DNA of 64,000 bases from positions 1,240,001 to 1,304,000 of the forward strand of contig JANBVO010000001.1 of NCBI GenBank assembly GCA_030052745.1, in the 5' to 3' direction. The notes below the pieces were generated by a model. That model ran no database searches and was not told the DNA's origin. It saw nothing but the letters and a program-made list of their open reading frames with translations. Origin of the DNA: Pleurostoma richardsiae. Taxonomy: Eukaryota > Ascomycota > Sordariomycetes > Calosphaeriales > Pleurostomataceae. A program made the translations under genes and the position numbers. This document shows, piece after piece, positions 20,719-32,253 of this stretch (its first letter is position 1; every line of letters begins with the position of its first letter).

Positions 20719-23000
20719 TTAACCCAGGAAGCTCTTGGTGAAGGTGGAGATGACGTCCCGCAACCGGGCCTCGAGCTCCTTGCTGATGGCACCCTCCTTG
20801 TCGATGGTGGCGAGCAGCTCGGTCTCGTTGGTCTTCAGGTGGGAGAGGAAGTCAGCCTCCCACTGGAGGATCTTGGCGACGGGCACGTTGTCGAGGAAAC
20901 CGTTGACACCAGCGAAGATAAGGGGAACCATCTCGTTGACGGCCATGGGAGAGTACTGCTTCTGCTTCAGAAGTTCGGTCAACTGTAGAGTAGCCGATTA
21001 GTATCTGTCAAGCCCCGTCTATGCCTAGTTTTAGATATATCAACTTACACGTTCACCTCTGCTGAGGGTCTGCTTGGTAGCAGCATCCAGATCGGAACCG
21101 AACTGGGCGAAGGCAGCGACCTCACGGTACTGAGCCAAGAAGAGCTTCAGGGAACCAGCGACTTGCTTCATGGCCTTGAGCTGGGCAGCGGAACCGACAC
21201 GAGAGACGGACAGGCCGACGTTGATGGCAGGGCGGATACCCTTGTAGAACAGCTCAGCCTCCAGGAAGATCTGGCCGTCGGTGATGGAAATGACGTTGGT
21301 GGGAATGTAGGCAGACACGTCACCACCCTGGGTCTCAATGACGGGCAGAGCAGTCATGGAGCCACCGCCGTGCTTGTCGCTCATCTTGGCGGCACGCTCC
21401 AGCAGACGGGAGTGCAGGTAGAAAACGTCACCGGGGTAAGCCTCACGACCGGGGGGACGACGCAGAAGCAGAGACATCTGACGGTAGGCGACGGCCTGCT
21501 TGGTCAGATCGTCGTAGACGACCAGGGAGTGCTTGCCATTGTCACGGAACCATTCCCCAATGGAAGCCCCTAAGAAACAATGGTTGTAAGTAATAATTCA
21601 ATAAGTCATGGAAGCGAAATAGTGAAGTCCTACCAGTGAAGGGAGCAAGGTACTGCAGAGGAGCGGCCTCAGAGGCAGTGGCAGCGACGACAATGGAGTA
21701 CTTCATGGCATCGTTCTCCTCGAGGGTCTTGACGAGCTGGGCAACAGTGGAACGCTTCTGGCCGACAGCGACGTAGATGCAGTAAAGCTTCTTGGTCTCG
21801 TCGGCGCCGCTGTTCCAGCGCTTCTGGTTAAGCATGGCGTCCAGGGCGACGGCGGTCTTGCCGGTTTGACGATCACCGATAATCAGCTCACGCTGGCCAC
21901 GGCCGATGGGAACCATAGCGTCGACCGACTTGAGACCGGTCTGCACCGGCTGGTTGACGGAGTGGCGGGGCAGAATGCCGGGGGCCTTCAGCTGAGCACG
22001 GCGCTTCTCCTTGGTGTTGATGGGACCCTTGCCATCGATGGGGTTACCCAGGGCATCGACGACACGGCCAAGCAGCTCAGGGCCGACAGGCACATCCACC
22101 TGTTTGATGTCAGCTTCCATGTTAACCCTTGACTTGATTGCCGAGGCAACTCACAATCTCGCCGGTACGCCGGACAGTCTCACCCTCCTTGACGAGACGA
22201 TCGGAACCGAAAAGCACGACACCGACCTGGCCAGCCTCGAGGTTCATGCACATGCCCTTGACGCCAGAGGCGAACCTATGCAAGGTCAGTTGAGGCGATG
22301 AAGTGGTAGAAAGGTCGGTCCTGCAGGTCCACCTACTCGACAAGCTCCTCGGCCTGGACGTTGGCCATACCGTGCACACGGGCGATACCATCACTAAACA
22401 GCTCCAGTCAGCTCAGAGGTTCCCATCAATTGGTTTCTGCGGCAGCATGATGACTTCGAGGCGGTAGTATTCGTGTTGTTGATGCGGTGCTCGTGGGGGC
22501 AGAGTGAATTTTTCCGGAGCGCCAGACGTACCCAACGGACAGAACGCGACCGGTCTCGGCGAGACCAGCCTCCTCCTGAACACCGCGAATTCTCTGCTCG
22601 AGGATAGAGGAGACCTCGGTGGGCGAGGCCTTGGCGTCGGCGGCGTAGGTGCGAGCCTGTATCGAGGTTGCGTTGAAAGCTGCGGGTGCGGCATTTCGTG
22701 CCTAGAGGTGGAAAACGAGTTAGCCGAAAATCCGAAAAGGCCTGCGTGCTCCGACAGCTCCAGCCCAAAGCAGCCGCCAGCAAGCTCGAAAAGCTCCTCC
22801 GCAAGCTCGTAGCATCTTTAAAAGGCCCAATTGAGCTGTGCAGGCCATCGCGGGATTGACTTTTCGAAGGTGCAGGCGGTCCTCGATGGAATTGGGGCCG
22901 TAGCCGGGCGGGAGGAAGCAAGACCTACAGCAGCGACCCTGCCGGTGGCAGAGATGGCGCCGACGGCACGGCTGGACTGGCGGAGGGCGTTCCGGAACAT
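20719..23000 (-). CDS. ATP1: ATP synthase F1 subunit alpha, mitochondrial
   Basis: Non-catalytic nucleotide-binding subunit of mitochondrial F1. Seven exons: complement(join(20719..20982,21049..21569,21634..22099,22155..22275,22337..22393,22532..22701,22929..23000)), 1,671 nt, 556 residues, the normal size. The N-terminus '[15 protein letters not shown]' is a basic amphipathic presequence, continued by 'ARNAAPAAF' across intron 1 and cleaved before about '[10 protein letters not shown]'. Walker A is 'GDRQTGKTA'; the alpha/beta signature region reads '[13 protein letters not shown]'. The 227-bp first intron is the longest; exon 5 of the model (22337-22393) is only 57 nt. All junctions are GT-AG and keep phase. 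Constitutive, highly expressed gene. Confidence 0.97.
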
Positions 23001-23904
23001 CGTGAGGGAGGATCTGGGAGCGTCTAGAATGAGAGAAAAACAATTGCAAGCGGATTGCAATTGCGCAGAGGGGAGATTGAGGGCGAGGAGACGATGCGGT
23101 TCTGGAGAAGGAAGTGCAGAAAAAGAGGACAGAGCCGGAATGGAGATCTTTGGAGCGGATGGGGAGTGGAGCCGCAGATGGGCCGGCCACCCAATCAGAA
23201 CTCAGCCGGGATTTTCCCTCGACGACGTCAAAACAATTCCGAAATCGACACACGGACCACCTCTCGGGGTCTTGTCTCGTTGCCGGAGACACAGGGCGAA
23301 GAGCGCATCGCCAACCTCGTAGCCCTGTCTGCAACTCTGCCTTCGGCCACTACGAGCATTACTAGCAGTACGCGGTCTCAAGTAATTGACACTCGACAGT
23401 CGGAACCAACCGAGTCATCTGCGCTGGAAGCCCGATCGAACCAAGCTCCATCCAAAAGCGCCAGCAAGTGCACGACAACATGCGGCCTTGAGGCATTTCA
23501 GAGGAAACATAGGGAATACCAGCCTCTAAAAAAAATGGCATGAATTCGCCAAATGGTGAAATCGGGGAGCCGACTATGGAGATCAAGTGGTCTACCAGAC
23601 TATTGTCAGCTGGAGGATTCAGTCGTACAACAAGAGGTGGACGAAGCACCGACACGGTAGATCGATATCCTGGTATGGTTCATTCTTTACTGGAAGAATG
23701 GCTTGAACGACCATACTCTTCCTAAGTTGAGAGGCTGTCAACCGGATGTATCAGTAGCCTTATCATCGTTTATGCATGGTCCATCCAAGTGAATCGCTCT
23801 CTCAAACGCTTGATTTTAGCACCGGCGATGCGAATGTCGCGCCATCCTGACGTTCTCCTGTTTCCAGAACTACATCTTTGATATCCGCCTACATTCTGTG
23901 CCTA
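23001..23904. other. Intergenic region upstream of ATP1
   Basis: About 900 bp holding the ATP1 promoter and the 3' side of the acetyltransferase gene. Open frames overlap on both strands without domain features. I see nothing else. Confidence 0.55.
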
Positions 23905-24839
23905 CTAGCTTGGCGTCAACTTCTTCTTGAGAAACAGAAATGGCACAGGGTCAATCTTTCCCGTAGCCGGGTTCGGCCACATATAGGCAGCTTCTTGTCG
24001 ATGGAACTGCTCGTAGCCTTGTCTCTTGTACCATCTTTCGTTCGAAACCTGAATCCGAGTTAGGCTCGTCAATCAGGGTCCCGCTCATTCGTTGCGGCGA
24101 GCAGGGGAGCACGGAAATTCCAACTCACTGAAGGCTTCGGGTTCCCGCTTGGAGCATAAAGCGACTCGAACGCAAAGTCGGACATCTGGAATTCCTCCGG
24201 TATGCAGTCGAGGACCATGAGCTCGCCCTTAAGCGGTGACCCTGCTGCCAGCCGCTCAAGCTCGATCATAGCAGCCCGGCCAAGGCCGCTTCTCTGAATG
24301 GCCCAGGAGATATAGAGGATCTGAACCCAGAAGTTGCCGGTAGGCGGCAACCCTAGGAGCGCATCCTCCTCCGGACGGCGCTCAAGAGCTACATGACCGA
24401 CCGGGATGAACGAGGTGTTCGTCGGCGTGACCGCTGCCCCCATGACAGTTGTCGCTGTGTCTTTCAAAGGCGTCACCTCCTGAACGACAGTGAAGAGAAC
24501 AAGTCAGTCTCAGTCAGGTTTTCCGGCTGCGCTGTGGACCTCTTTTTCGCACCTTTGGATACCTGCTCGTGTGGGCGGTGATGAGCTCTTCTCTACGAGG
24601 AGAATCATTTGTTACTGTCTGTAGTTCTTAATGAGCCTCTGATGCTTTTTCTCGACCTCTCGCGGACTTGCAATCCAATAGAGCGCCTTTAGCCCCTTCG
24701 CAGCCGTCTCCCGCCAGGCTCCGACCTCTTCGGACTTCCATCCGCAGGCAACGCGTTGGTCGAATAGCCGTTGTATGTGCTCTGGGGACGTGCTGTCCCA
24801 GGGGATGAGCTGCAGTCCCGTACGGGTCACTTTATCCAT
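23905..24839 (-). CDS. GNAT-family N-acetyltransferase
   Basis: Acetyl-CoA-dependent acetyltransferase of unknown substrate. Exon model complement(join(23905..24048,24129..24479,24657..24839)), 225 residues. The first exon has 'QRVACGWKSEEVGAWRE' and 'GLKALYWI', typical of a fungal GNAT subfamily. Exon 2 carries the central sheet ('PVGHVALERR', 'NFWVQILYISWAIQRSGLG', where the last residues form the acetyl-CoA loop region). Exon 3 gives 'NERWYKRQGYEQF' and 'YMWPNP', the usual C-terminal strand. The second intron is secure. The end of the first exon is less so: the donor at 24656 keeps phase but removes the stretch 'VEKKHQRLIKNYR', which could be coding with another splice choice. The start is the first suitable ATG. 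Confidence 0.8.
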
Positions 24840-25637
24840 TCTTCCTGTCAACTTCGGCAACCAGGTCGTATACAGGTGTTTTCCAATCGGGCAGTCAGGA
24901 GCACCACAGGACTCGCTTCTATATGCCGCGTACCTTGCGCCACTACCATATGACAATGAAAATCAGAGAAGCACAGGCGGTGTGGATGGTTAGGATGATT
25001 GACGCAACATCACCTGAATGCTTCACTCACATTAGTCGGCGTTCACCAATCAGTTCGGGCTTTGCAGAATCCTTCAGCGGAGCCGAGCCTAGATGATCAC
25101 TACCTGCGCAGCTGTACTAGCTCACATGCTCATAACTATACCGTATCAAATTGTTCATTGTTAAGTGTGTGGCATTCCGTTCTACCCCCCATTCCCTCAT
25201 CCACACAGCATATCTCGAGTTGAGATTGGGTCAAAGCTTAGGCTTCATTTTCTAATCTGGACGTGACAGAAACACAACTATGTGGCACCAAGACAGTGAA
25301 ATAGTGATCATTCGATGGGAAAAGGCAAGGATCAGGGCTCTTGAACTCCAACGCGAAGGGAAGCCAGACAGCCAATAGATAACCTAGGAAATGTAGTGTC
25401 CATCTCTTCGCTCCAAGCATCGACGATCAGGAGCGAGTTCGTCAGGTCACTTAACGCCACTGAGCTCATCCTCCGGGCCGTCATCCTACTTCCCAGACTT
25501 CCACCCCTTCCTATGCTCACCTACTCGCCTTCTCTGGAAGTATCTCGCCACGTTCCCTAACCCGGAGATTCGTGCTTTGGGCATTACCGACAGCACTTCC
25601 CGCTGTCTCAGCGGCTGTGCGTGCTTATGATCGGGGT
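24840..25637. other. Intergenic region
   Basis: About 800 bp between the acetyltransferase start and the end of the Cys-rich orphan gene. No frame with recognisable features. Confidence 0.5.
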
Positions 25638-26831
25638 TTAGGACCTACAATCGACCGCCCTGACCTCCAGGGGCTGCGGGCTCACAGGCTTCGCCTGCCA
25701 GCCGCCTGACCCGCCTCGGGACCCCAGGGAGTCTGGAGAGTACATGGCGCGGCGCTTCTCCTGACTGGGGAGCTGTTTCCTGTCATCGCGAATATGCTGC
25801 GGGCTTCCGCGCTCAGGTACTCCGGCAGGCAGCTCCTGGATCCCGACGACTTCATGGCTCGGGGATCTCTGGGGGGGCTGCGGTCCTGAATCACCTATGC
25901 GACCTGGCTCCCCGTTCGACGGCAGCTCACTTACCCAAGAAGCCACAATACTCGGCCGCCGCTGCAGCCGCGCCCATCCCGCGAACAGATCGGGGACGAC
26001 CATTTCCCGTAGGGTGAAGAACAGCTCGGCATCCTGGGTGGCAATCCTGGTGGGAGCGTGCAACCATGAGATATGGGCATGGTGCTCCCAGTCGCCATCA
26101 CTGATGGGCAGGCAACCGGGTTTGAAGGCCGAGTAACTCACCACTTCTCTTCGGCGGCGCTGGCCCAGGCCGTCATCTAGCGGCAGCCCGGAGGGTCTCA
26201 CCTGGTGGGGGGTTCGCTGGATCTCTAGGCTGTCGAGCTCCTGTGGCCCTGCCACTCTGCGTACCGGCTGTGTGGTAATGGGCGGCTGTGGATTCTCGTG
26301 GTGGTGGCTGGTAATGGCCTCATTGCCCCTGAGAATCACCGGGTGTGGTTGGAGATGGTAGATGTGAGTGTCGCCCGTAGTGTCAACTTTCACACTTGGA
26401 CCGCTGGTCTTCAGCAACTGTGCAAGCTCTGCCCCGGTGACTAAGAATTCTCTCGTACCACCGACAACCATGATACGGTTTGTCGGCATGTGAAGTGCCG
26501 TCATCACACTCCCGTCGACGTCGCTGCCATTATCGTCACTGTCGCTAATGAGATCGTCAACTTCTTCACCATGGAAAGCCTGGTCATTCTCACCGTTTAA
26601 AGCTCGAGATTCCATCTGCTCCCAGGGCCGGCATTGCTCGTCCAAAAGGTGGACATCTCGACCGCAGCGGGAGCAGACTTCAGGACTGTGGAAGACGCGG
26701 TCGATGAAATGTGAGCACCTATCGAGGGACCGCAACATGCCAAAGATGCCTTGGCCATTGTGATGGCAGCGGAAAGACCCCACTACGTCGGAGTGGCCAC
26801 AGTTGTAGATGGCCCTGTCGCGGAAACACAT
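25638..26831 (-). CDS. Hypothetical fungal protein with Cys/His-rich N-terminus
   Basis: Frame of 397 residues from the ATG at 26831; the open frame continues upstream, but the likely protein begins at MCFRDRA. The first 70 residues carry C2, C11, H13, C22, H23, H24, C39, H41, C53, C56 and C68 ('YNCGH', 'FRCHH', 'CSRCG'), a pattern that could bind zinc and occurs in small fungal proteins of unknown role. An acidic stretch follows ('LISDSDDNGSDVDG'), then a compact segment ('NRIMVVGGTREFLVTG', 'AELAQLLKTSG'). The rest is Pro/Arg-rich and looks disordered. Two sequences resembling splice donors (GTGAGT near 26137, GTAAGT near 25934) suggest the true C-terminus may differ. I do not recognise a family and infer no function. 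Confidence 0.55.
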   Translation of the reverse strand: MCFRDRAIYNCGHSDVVGSFRCHHNGQGIFGMLRSLDRCSHFIDRVFHSPEVCSRCGRDVHLLDEQCRPWEQMESRALNGENDQAFHGEEVDDLISDSDDNGSDVDGSVMTALHMPTNRIMVVGGTREFLVTGAELAQLLKTSGPSVKVDTTGDTHIYHLQPHPVILRGNEAITSHHHENPQPPITTQPVRRVAGPQELDSLEIQRTPHQVRPSGLPLDDGLGQRRRREVVSYSAFKPGCLPISDGDWEHHAHISWLHAPTRIATQDAELFFTLREMVVPDLFAGWARLQRRPSIVASWVSELPSNGEPGRIGDSGPQPPQRSPSHEVVGIQELPAGVPERGSPQHIRDDRKQLPSQEKRRAMYSPDSLGSRGGSGGWQAKPVSPQPLEVRAVDCRS

Positions 26832-28271
26832 GCTGGCTGTGAGTTTCAGGGGTCGGCGTGTGCGGACCACCAAGCGGCTCTTGCGTTGTCTGCTATCAAC
26901 GCTTCTGAGTCGGGCTTGAGACTTACTGGAGGGGATCGAGAGCAAGAGAAAGTGCCGTGTGGTGTGTGAGTAATCCGGAGTGTGTAGAGCGCTGAGCTGG
27001 AAGTGCTGGAGAAAGTCAAAGGATGCAGGACGGGGAGGCAGCTTTTAAGGAGCCTCCAAACGACCGCAGCAGGCGCTAGATGTGTGAACAATAACGTTGT
27101 TCACGAACATAAGAGCGGCTTATCTTAAAATTTCAGATATGTTTCGCAGGATACAAGCTGCACAGAAGAGCTGCTTTCTTGCCAGGACAGGAACGGACGG
27201 AGGATGACCAGTCATCTCGAAACTGACCTGAGACGCAGCGTCAAAGGCGTTGCGCGGCCTCAATGGGAATAGAAGTCATGTCCAACATGGATACCTCATG
27301 CCTAGATATCTTCATACCGAAATGTGTCGAAATGGTGAGTGTAGCGCTGGGGGGGATGTGCCAAGGTTGATGCCGCGGAAACCCGTGTCTTGACTACCCA
27401 AATAAGTGACGGTCACAGCATTGTATGCAATGAGGCGTATCCAGAACCGTATTTTCCATCCTTTAGTCAGTTTCCTTTGTCAAAACACCAGATGCTGTTT
27501 GACCCGACTTGTGTGTGGTGCTGTCGCTCGCGGAGGTTGCTCACGACTCTCAAGACCCGGCATAAGGCCACAGTGCTATCGCTGCCAAAACATGCACCAC
27601 GCTTGCTCGCTTGTACGAGTAGTTTGCTACTGTATCTGTTAATGTTTCTGATCTAGTAGTATTGATTAATTCTTCGTCCCATTGGTCGAACAGGGCATGG
27701 GATTCGGGACAAGATACTTGGGAAGATAGCGGATATATTTCTCTGAAATACAAATAGCAGACTTTCTAGCCCCAGTAACAGGAGCACATGAACAGATTGG
27801 TCTTTAACGCTATACGGTCTACGTGTTCTCGCTCGTGTGAATGCTGTGGCTCTTCGTAGCGTGGTCGCTCCGGTAGGCCATACACACAACGTCGCAGATA
27901 AGCACATCTCACACTCATAAGGCGAGCCAGCAACTCCAGGCAAGAGCTCAGCGATACTCGACTCCTTTCAAAAAGCGATGGATACTAGTCTAGACTGTTC
28001 TCCATGGAGCAAATAGCACATGCTGCATTTCAGGCCGAAAGAGGCCCTTCGGTCGGATCGTTCACCCGCCGCGCAGCAGACGCCCGGATATCCCCCGACG
28101 CCGCCTTGATCATGACCCGTTTAACAATGCAAAAGAAAAAGACATAATACTAGCTAGATTGTAAGAGCACAACTCCCTGGCAGTGTAAGGTGCCGTTGGG
28201 GCGGTAGAGAAACACGTCATTCGTTATCCTTCGGCAGCAGGGCTCGGTCTAGGACAGGAAACTACCCCAGA
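26832..28271. other. Intergenic region upstream of the Cys-rich orphan
   Basis: About 1.4 kb downstream of cullin-3 and upstream of the orphan gene. Open frames at 27390-27656 are short, overlapping and featureless. No gene seen. Confidence 0.55.
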
Positions 28272-30967
28272 TTAGGCGAGATAGCGGTAGGCAGGCTGAG
28301 AGAGATCGTCGGCGCGTTCCAGGTACTCTCTCGCCATGAGATCCTCGATGCGCTTCTTGACCAGAGGCAGCTCGGGTTTGAAGCGAGCGGCAAGCTGTGT
28401 CACAACCTCGGTGATGAGGAGATTGTGCGCGAGCTCTTTGCGTTGCCTGGAGAACGTGTATGTTAGTATCCTTGCATTTGGGCGGCACTCCAAACAGAAA
28501 AAACATTGAACGGAGAACGCACTTCATAATCCGAACGATCGCCGCATCCACGATGTGGGCCCTCGTCTGGTCATTCTTCTTCTCCGTAGCCTTGCGCTCA
28601 TCCTCACCCTCAACCTTGGACACGGAGTTCACGATCGGCGCCTTGATCTTGACCGTCTTGCTGACGAAAGCCGCATTAAATTTAAACTTGTCCCCAGGCT
28701 TGACGGCCTTGGTCACTGGCTCCTTCAGGAGCACACGCGCCTTTGGAGCCAGCGACAGTGACGCAAGGACCCTACTGAGGTCGTGCGATGGTATGTTTGT
28801 CTCAGCTTGTATTTCCTCGAAGCTGAGCGATTCGTCCTCGGAGAGGTCATTGAAGAGTAACAGAACGAGCATGCCGTACGTGGGTACGTTCAGCTCGTAT
28901 CGCCGGTCTTTGCTCAAGGGGCCAGTGTCCTTGCCGGGTATCTTTGGGAAGATGCACTTGACGTCTGCGCTACCTGCAGTACCGACCCAAGTGAGGATGC
29001 GGCCACTGCGATCCTTGAGGTAGTATGCAAAGAACTTCTGTTGCAGCTCCTTGATTTCTGGTGGGAAATTGCATTCCATTCTTGATCCATCCTCGAGCTG
29101 TGACGACCGACCCATAACCTCGGGCGGCCAGTTGTTGCTGGTGAGAATGCTGACATTAAGATCAAGAATCCGGCGGCCAGAATCTTCCAGGCCTTGGATA
29201 TACCCGCGGTAATCCTCGGTCAAGTCGCGAGATATGTCCATGTCCTTGAACATGCCCTCGAACTTGGATGTGAAGTGGTTGCCTACTTCCTGCTTCATCC
29301 GTAAAATCATCTGTTTCTCCACGTCATGGCTTTCTGACTTGCCGTGCAGCAGCCGTCGAGCGAGGTGCTTCTGGTAATACCGCTCGAACATGTCCTTGTC
29401 TTGTAAATAGCGAATGAGAGTGATAGCCTTTTCCAATACCAGGTCCACCTCTGATTCTGTCTTGCCTCTGATGCCGCGCTTCAGGTTGTCATCTATAAAC
29501 AGGGAGACGTATTCTGAGCTGCGGTTGAACATGTTGATGAAGTCAGAGAAACTCTTCGTCATCACCGTTTGCAATATGAGATCGTCGGCAAAGCAGTTCG
29601 CAAGCAGGCTATCGAATTTGTCCTTCAACCGCAGTACGTCGTCCACCCACTTGATAGCCGCTGCCGTTTGCTGAGCGGCAGCATTGAGAGGCTGAGCCTT
29701 GGGCTTCTCCGTGGTGTCACCACCCTCTTCACCGTCGGCAGCTCCGCTGGCTGGCATCGAAAAGTTGGTATCCTTGAGAACCCGCTCAATCTCAAGGCCA
29801 AGTTCAACAATCCGCCTTTGTAGGATTTTGGATAATGCAGCCTTCTTCTGATCGACGCGGGAGACGAGCTGGTATAGGATCTTGAGGTCTTCAAAGCGAT
29901 CGTTGTCAATCATCGATCTGAGTCCGCTGCCTTCCAGGGCAAGGAACTCCTCTAGGTGCTTCGAGATGAGCTCTTCTTCGACAACTTTCGCGATCTTTTC
30001 CGTCGTCAGTTTTGAAACCGTCGTGTCGCACCGCTCCTTCTCCTCGAGTAACCGCTGCTGTGTGTGCCGCAACCACGTTGCAGCGTCTGCTTCCCGGACC
30101 AGGCGAAGGCATTCTCTCTGGTAGAATTGTTGGCTAGACTCGAGAAATACGGGTTCAAAGCACGTGAGGTAGAGCTTGTCGTCGTCATTCTCATCATCGG
30201 TCTCGTACAGGTCTTCGAGCATCGCTATGCAATTCCTGAGCAGATTCTTGTCGATGACATCCCCTTCCCTTTCCATATTAATCAAATCCAGGATGACGGA
30301 GTTCAGGACGTCCATCAGTACTCCGTCATAATCAAGTTGTGATAGACTGGATCGCAGTATGTGGTCTCTGAACAAGCCGATCGTAGTGGTAAAGATGGAG
30401 GGCCGCTTCGAATCGGTCGTGTAGCCGCGGTCCAGATACATGAGGACGTCTGCCGTCATATTCATGGAGAAATTATGGTTCTGCCAGGACTCTTTGAGGC
30501 CGGCCAGGAATTTCTCGCCCATCTGTCGCCGCTCATTGGCCGTGGTGCCAGGGAGGTCTTGGAAGGTCACGGTGACTAGGTTCTTAGAGAGAAGGCTCTG
30601 AATGCGAGGAATGACCTGCTCGGCGAACCACCGCTCCTCAAAAGCCTTGACACGAGAGTAGAGATCGTCTCCCTTCTTCTTAAGAACAATCTTATAGGAG
30701 GCTCGATACAGCTGCTCGAAGGAGAGTTTACTGGCATTGCGATTGTGTATGTCGACGAGAGCCTCCCTGAGGAGCTGCCAGCAGTGTTCGAATTCGTTGG
30801 TATCGGTACCAGCCCGTGCGATTGGCTGTCATCGGAGTCTGTCAGTGTCTGTCCTCTGAACTCAGAGCTTGCCGTTGAGGGGATACAGGCAGAAGCAGCA
30901 TTGGAAGGGTGAAAAATCCACTTGCCCTTCGCGGCGGACGAATCTTCCCGCCGGGCCGATGCATCAT
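28272..30967 (-). CDS. CUL3: Cullin-3, scaffold of CRL3 ubiquitin ligases
   Basis: Scaffold that links BTB substrate adaptors to the RING protein Rbx1. Exon model complement(join(28272..28446,28523..30825,30926..30967)), 839 residues, the normal length. Exon 1 (MMHRPGGKIRPPRR) has the short basic leader seen in fungal cullin-3. Exon 2 opens with 'FEHCWQLLREALVDIHNRN' and 'SFEQLYRASYKIVL', the cullin N-terminal repeat and BTB-binding face, and continues through the cullin homology domain ('CNFPPEIKELQQKFFAYYL'). The last exon completes 'IVRIMKQRKEL', containing the Lys that is neddylated, and ends 'PAYRYLA', the invariant cullin tail. Intron 1 appears to use a GC donor (AGG|GCAAGT); no GT donor nearby keeps phase. 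Without splicing the last intron the frame runs on into a false C-terminus. Confidence 0.94.
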
Positions 30968-31084
30968 GTTGAGCTGCCACAGCAGCCCCAAGCTATTTTC
31001 CTATAGTGGAGCCGGAAGCCGATTCAAGGGCGTCAGAAGTAGCGAGGCCAAGTCGCTGATGCTTTCGTAGTGTATCGTATTTGC

Positions 31085-31519
31085 TCAGAAGAATTGCTCA
31101 CGGACTGCTGCCTTCTTATCTCCTGCAAGAGCAGGTACAGGCAAGTGTAGGGCTAGGAGTATGTCCCTTGCCTGGTCACCGGTCAAATCGTCTAGCTCGC
31201 GAGCTGTTCTCGGACAGTGCGGCACAACGTGTCCGTTTGGGCCTAGAATCGGAAGCAAAGCAGTTTGCTGATTGCCAAGAAACCTTTGCCCGTTCCAATG
31301 TCGATTTTCGTTGTTCTGCATACGGGCCTCCAGGCGATCGAGGCGATTGAGTACCTGATGGAGGAGTGCAATGATATGCTGGCCTTGTTGCATTTGTGGT
31401 ATGTTCCCTAGACAGGAAAGTTCGTTGGTAACAGCTTGAGACGCGGCAGCAAGATTGGCAAAGTTGGGTTGAGGACCTTGAACGTTGGGTTGAGGACCTT
31501 GCAAAGGATTCTGCGCCAT
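31085..31519 (-). CDS. Small hypothetical protein (144 residues)
   Basis: Single-exon frame from an ATG at 31519. The N-terminus contains two copies of QGPQPN, then a Gln/Asn-rich amphipathic stretch likely to form a coiled coil ('IIALLHQVLNRLDRLEARMQ'), and a C-terminal segment 'TARELDDLTGDQARDILLALHLPVP' that looks like a small helical domain. Small fungal proteins of this make-up exist but have no known function. It is divergent from ZIM17 across about 730 bp. No signal peptide or membrane segment. Amino-acid composition is plausible for a real protein, but nothing confirms expression. Confidence 0.5.
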   Translation of the reverse strand: MAQNPLQGPQPNVQGPQPNFANLAAASQAVTNELSCLGNIPQMQQGQHIIALLHQVLNRLDRLEARMQNNENRHWNGQRFLGNQQTALLPILGPNGHVVPHCPRTARELDDLTGDQARDILLALHLPVPALAGDKKAAVREQFF

Positions 31520-32253
31520 TACTTCTGTGCCATATTACTGCCTTCGAGTGGTTATATTGACGGGCTGAATAGAAAGATGTAGAGAGATGAGTGAGTTGGG
31601 GAGAAGGAGAGTCTACTGTGCCGGGAAGTAGGGGCATACCTTGGGTAGCTTGGTTATTCTCAATTTGACAGTCGCGATGACTGCGTTGGCACTTGAGTCG
31701 GTAGGTAGGCGCGAGTGGTCAAGGTCGCCAACTGGGGTGAAGGTTGCCGCGGGACGGATCCAGAAAGGCGGAAGGGGCGGCTACCTGCAAAGAAAGGACC
31801 GACAAGATGGCAGGCCCGGACACTCCGACCATGATACCGAAGGAAGCAAGGGAGAGAGAGGAGAGAGAGGAGATGAGGAAGGCCAGGAAGCCCACAGGGT
31901 GCTTAACGAAGGTCCTGCCCGCACCAGAACTCAAAATCGAAGGTTCTGCCTTGCGAAGTTGTGGCCTGAGGGGCAAGTTCAGCGACCGGAGCCTTCATAT
32001 CTACCATAGTACGGTGCGTCCAGTCACTCTCTCGTTTGGTGGAGCCGTAGACTTGTTAGCGCCGGAAGGCAAGGCCGGAACCTCGGCGCTTCCGCGTCCC
32101 GGCACCTTCCCACGATCCAACGTCATTGGCCGCTCTCGGCATGGGTTGACTTTTACGAAGGGCCACCGCACTCTCACTCCCTCACGATATTTCGCCCTCC
32201 GTCTTGAAACTAAGAACAAACACAGCACGTGTGGTGCAGAGCTACGGGTCACG
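31520..32253. other. Divergent promoter region between the small protein gene and ZIM17
   Basis: About 730 bp. An open frame continues upstream from ZIM17 to 31744, but it is low-complexity, with a GAGA-rich tract at 31848-31885, and lies before the natural ATG. I take it as untranslated or promoter DNA. Confidence 0.55.

Noticed and set aside
28249-28522. Read-through C-terminus of cullin-3
   Set aside because: It crosses a good intron (GTGCGT...CCAG); splicing restores the conserved neddylation region and the YRYLA end.
31744-32253. N-terminal extension of ZIM17 in the same open frame
   Set aside because: The extension is low-complexity and charged; the presequence begins at the ATG at 32254.
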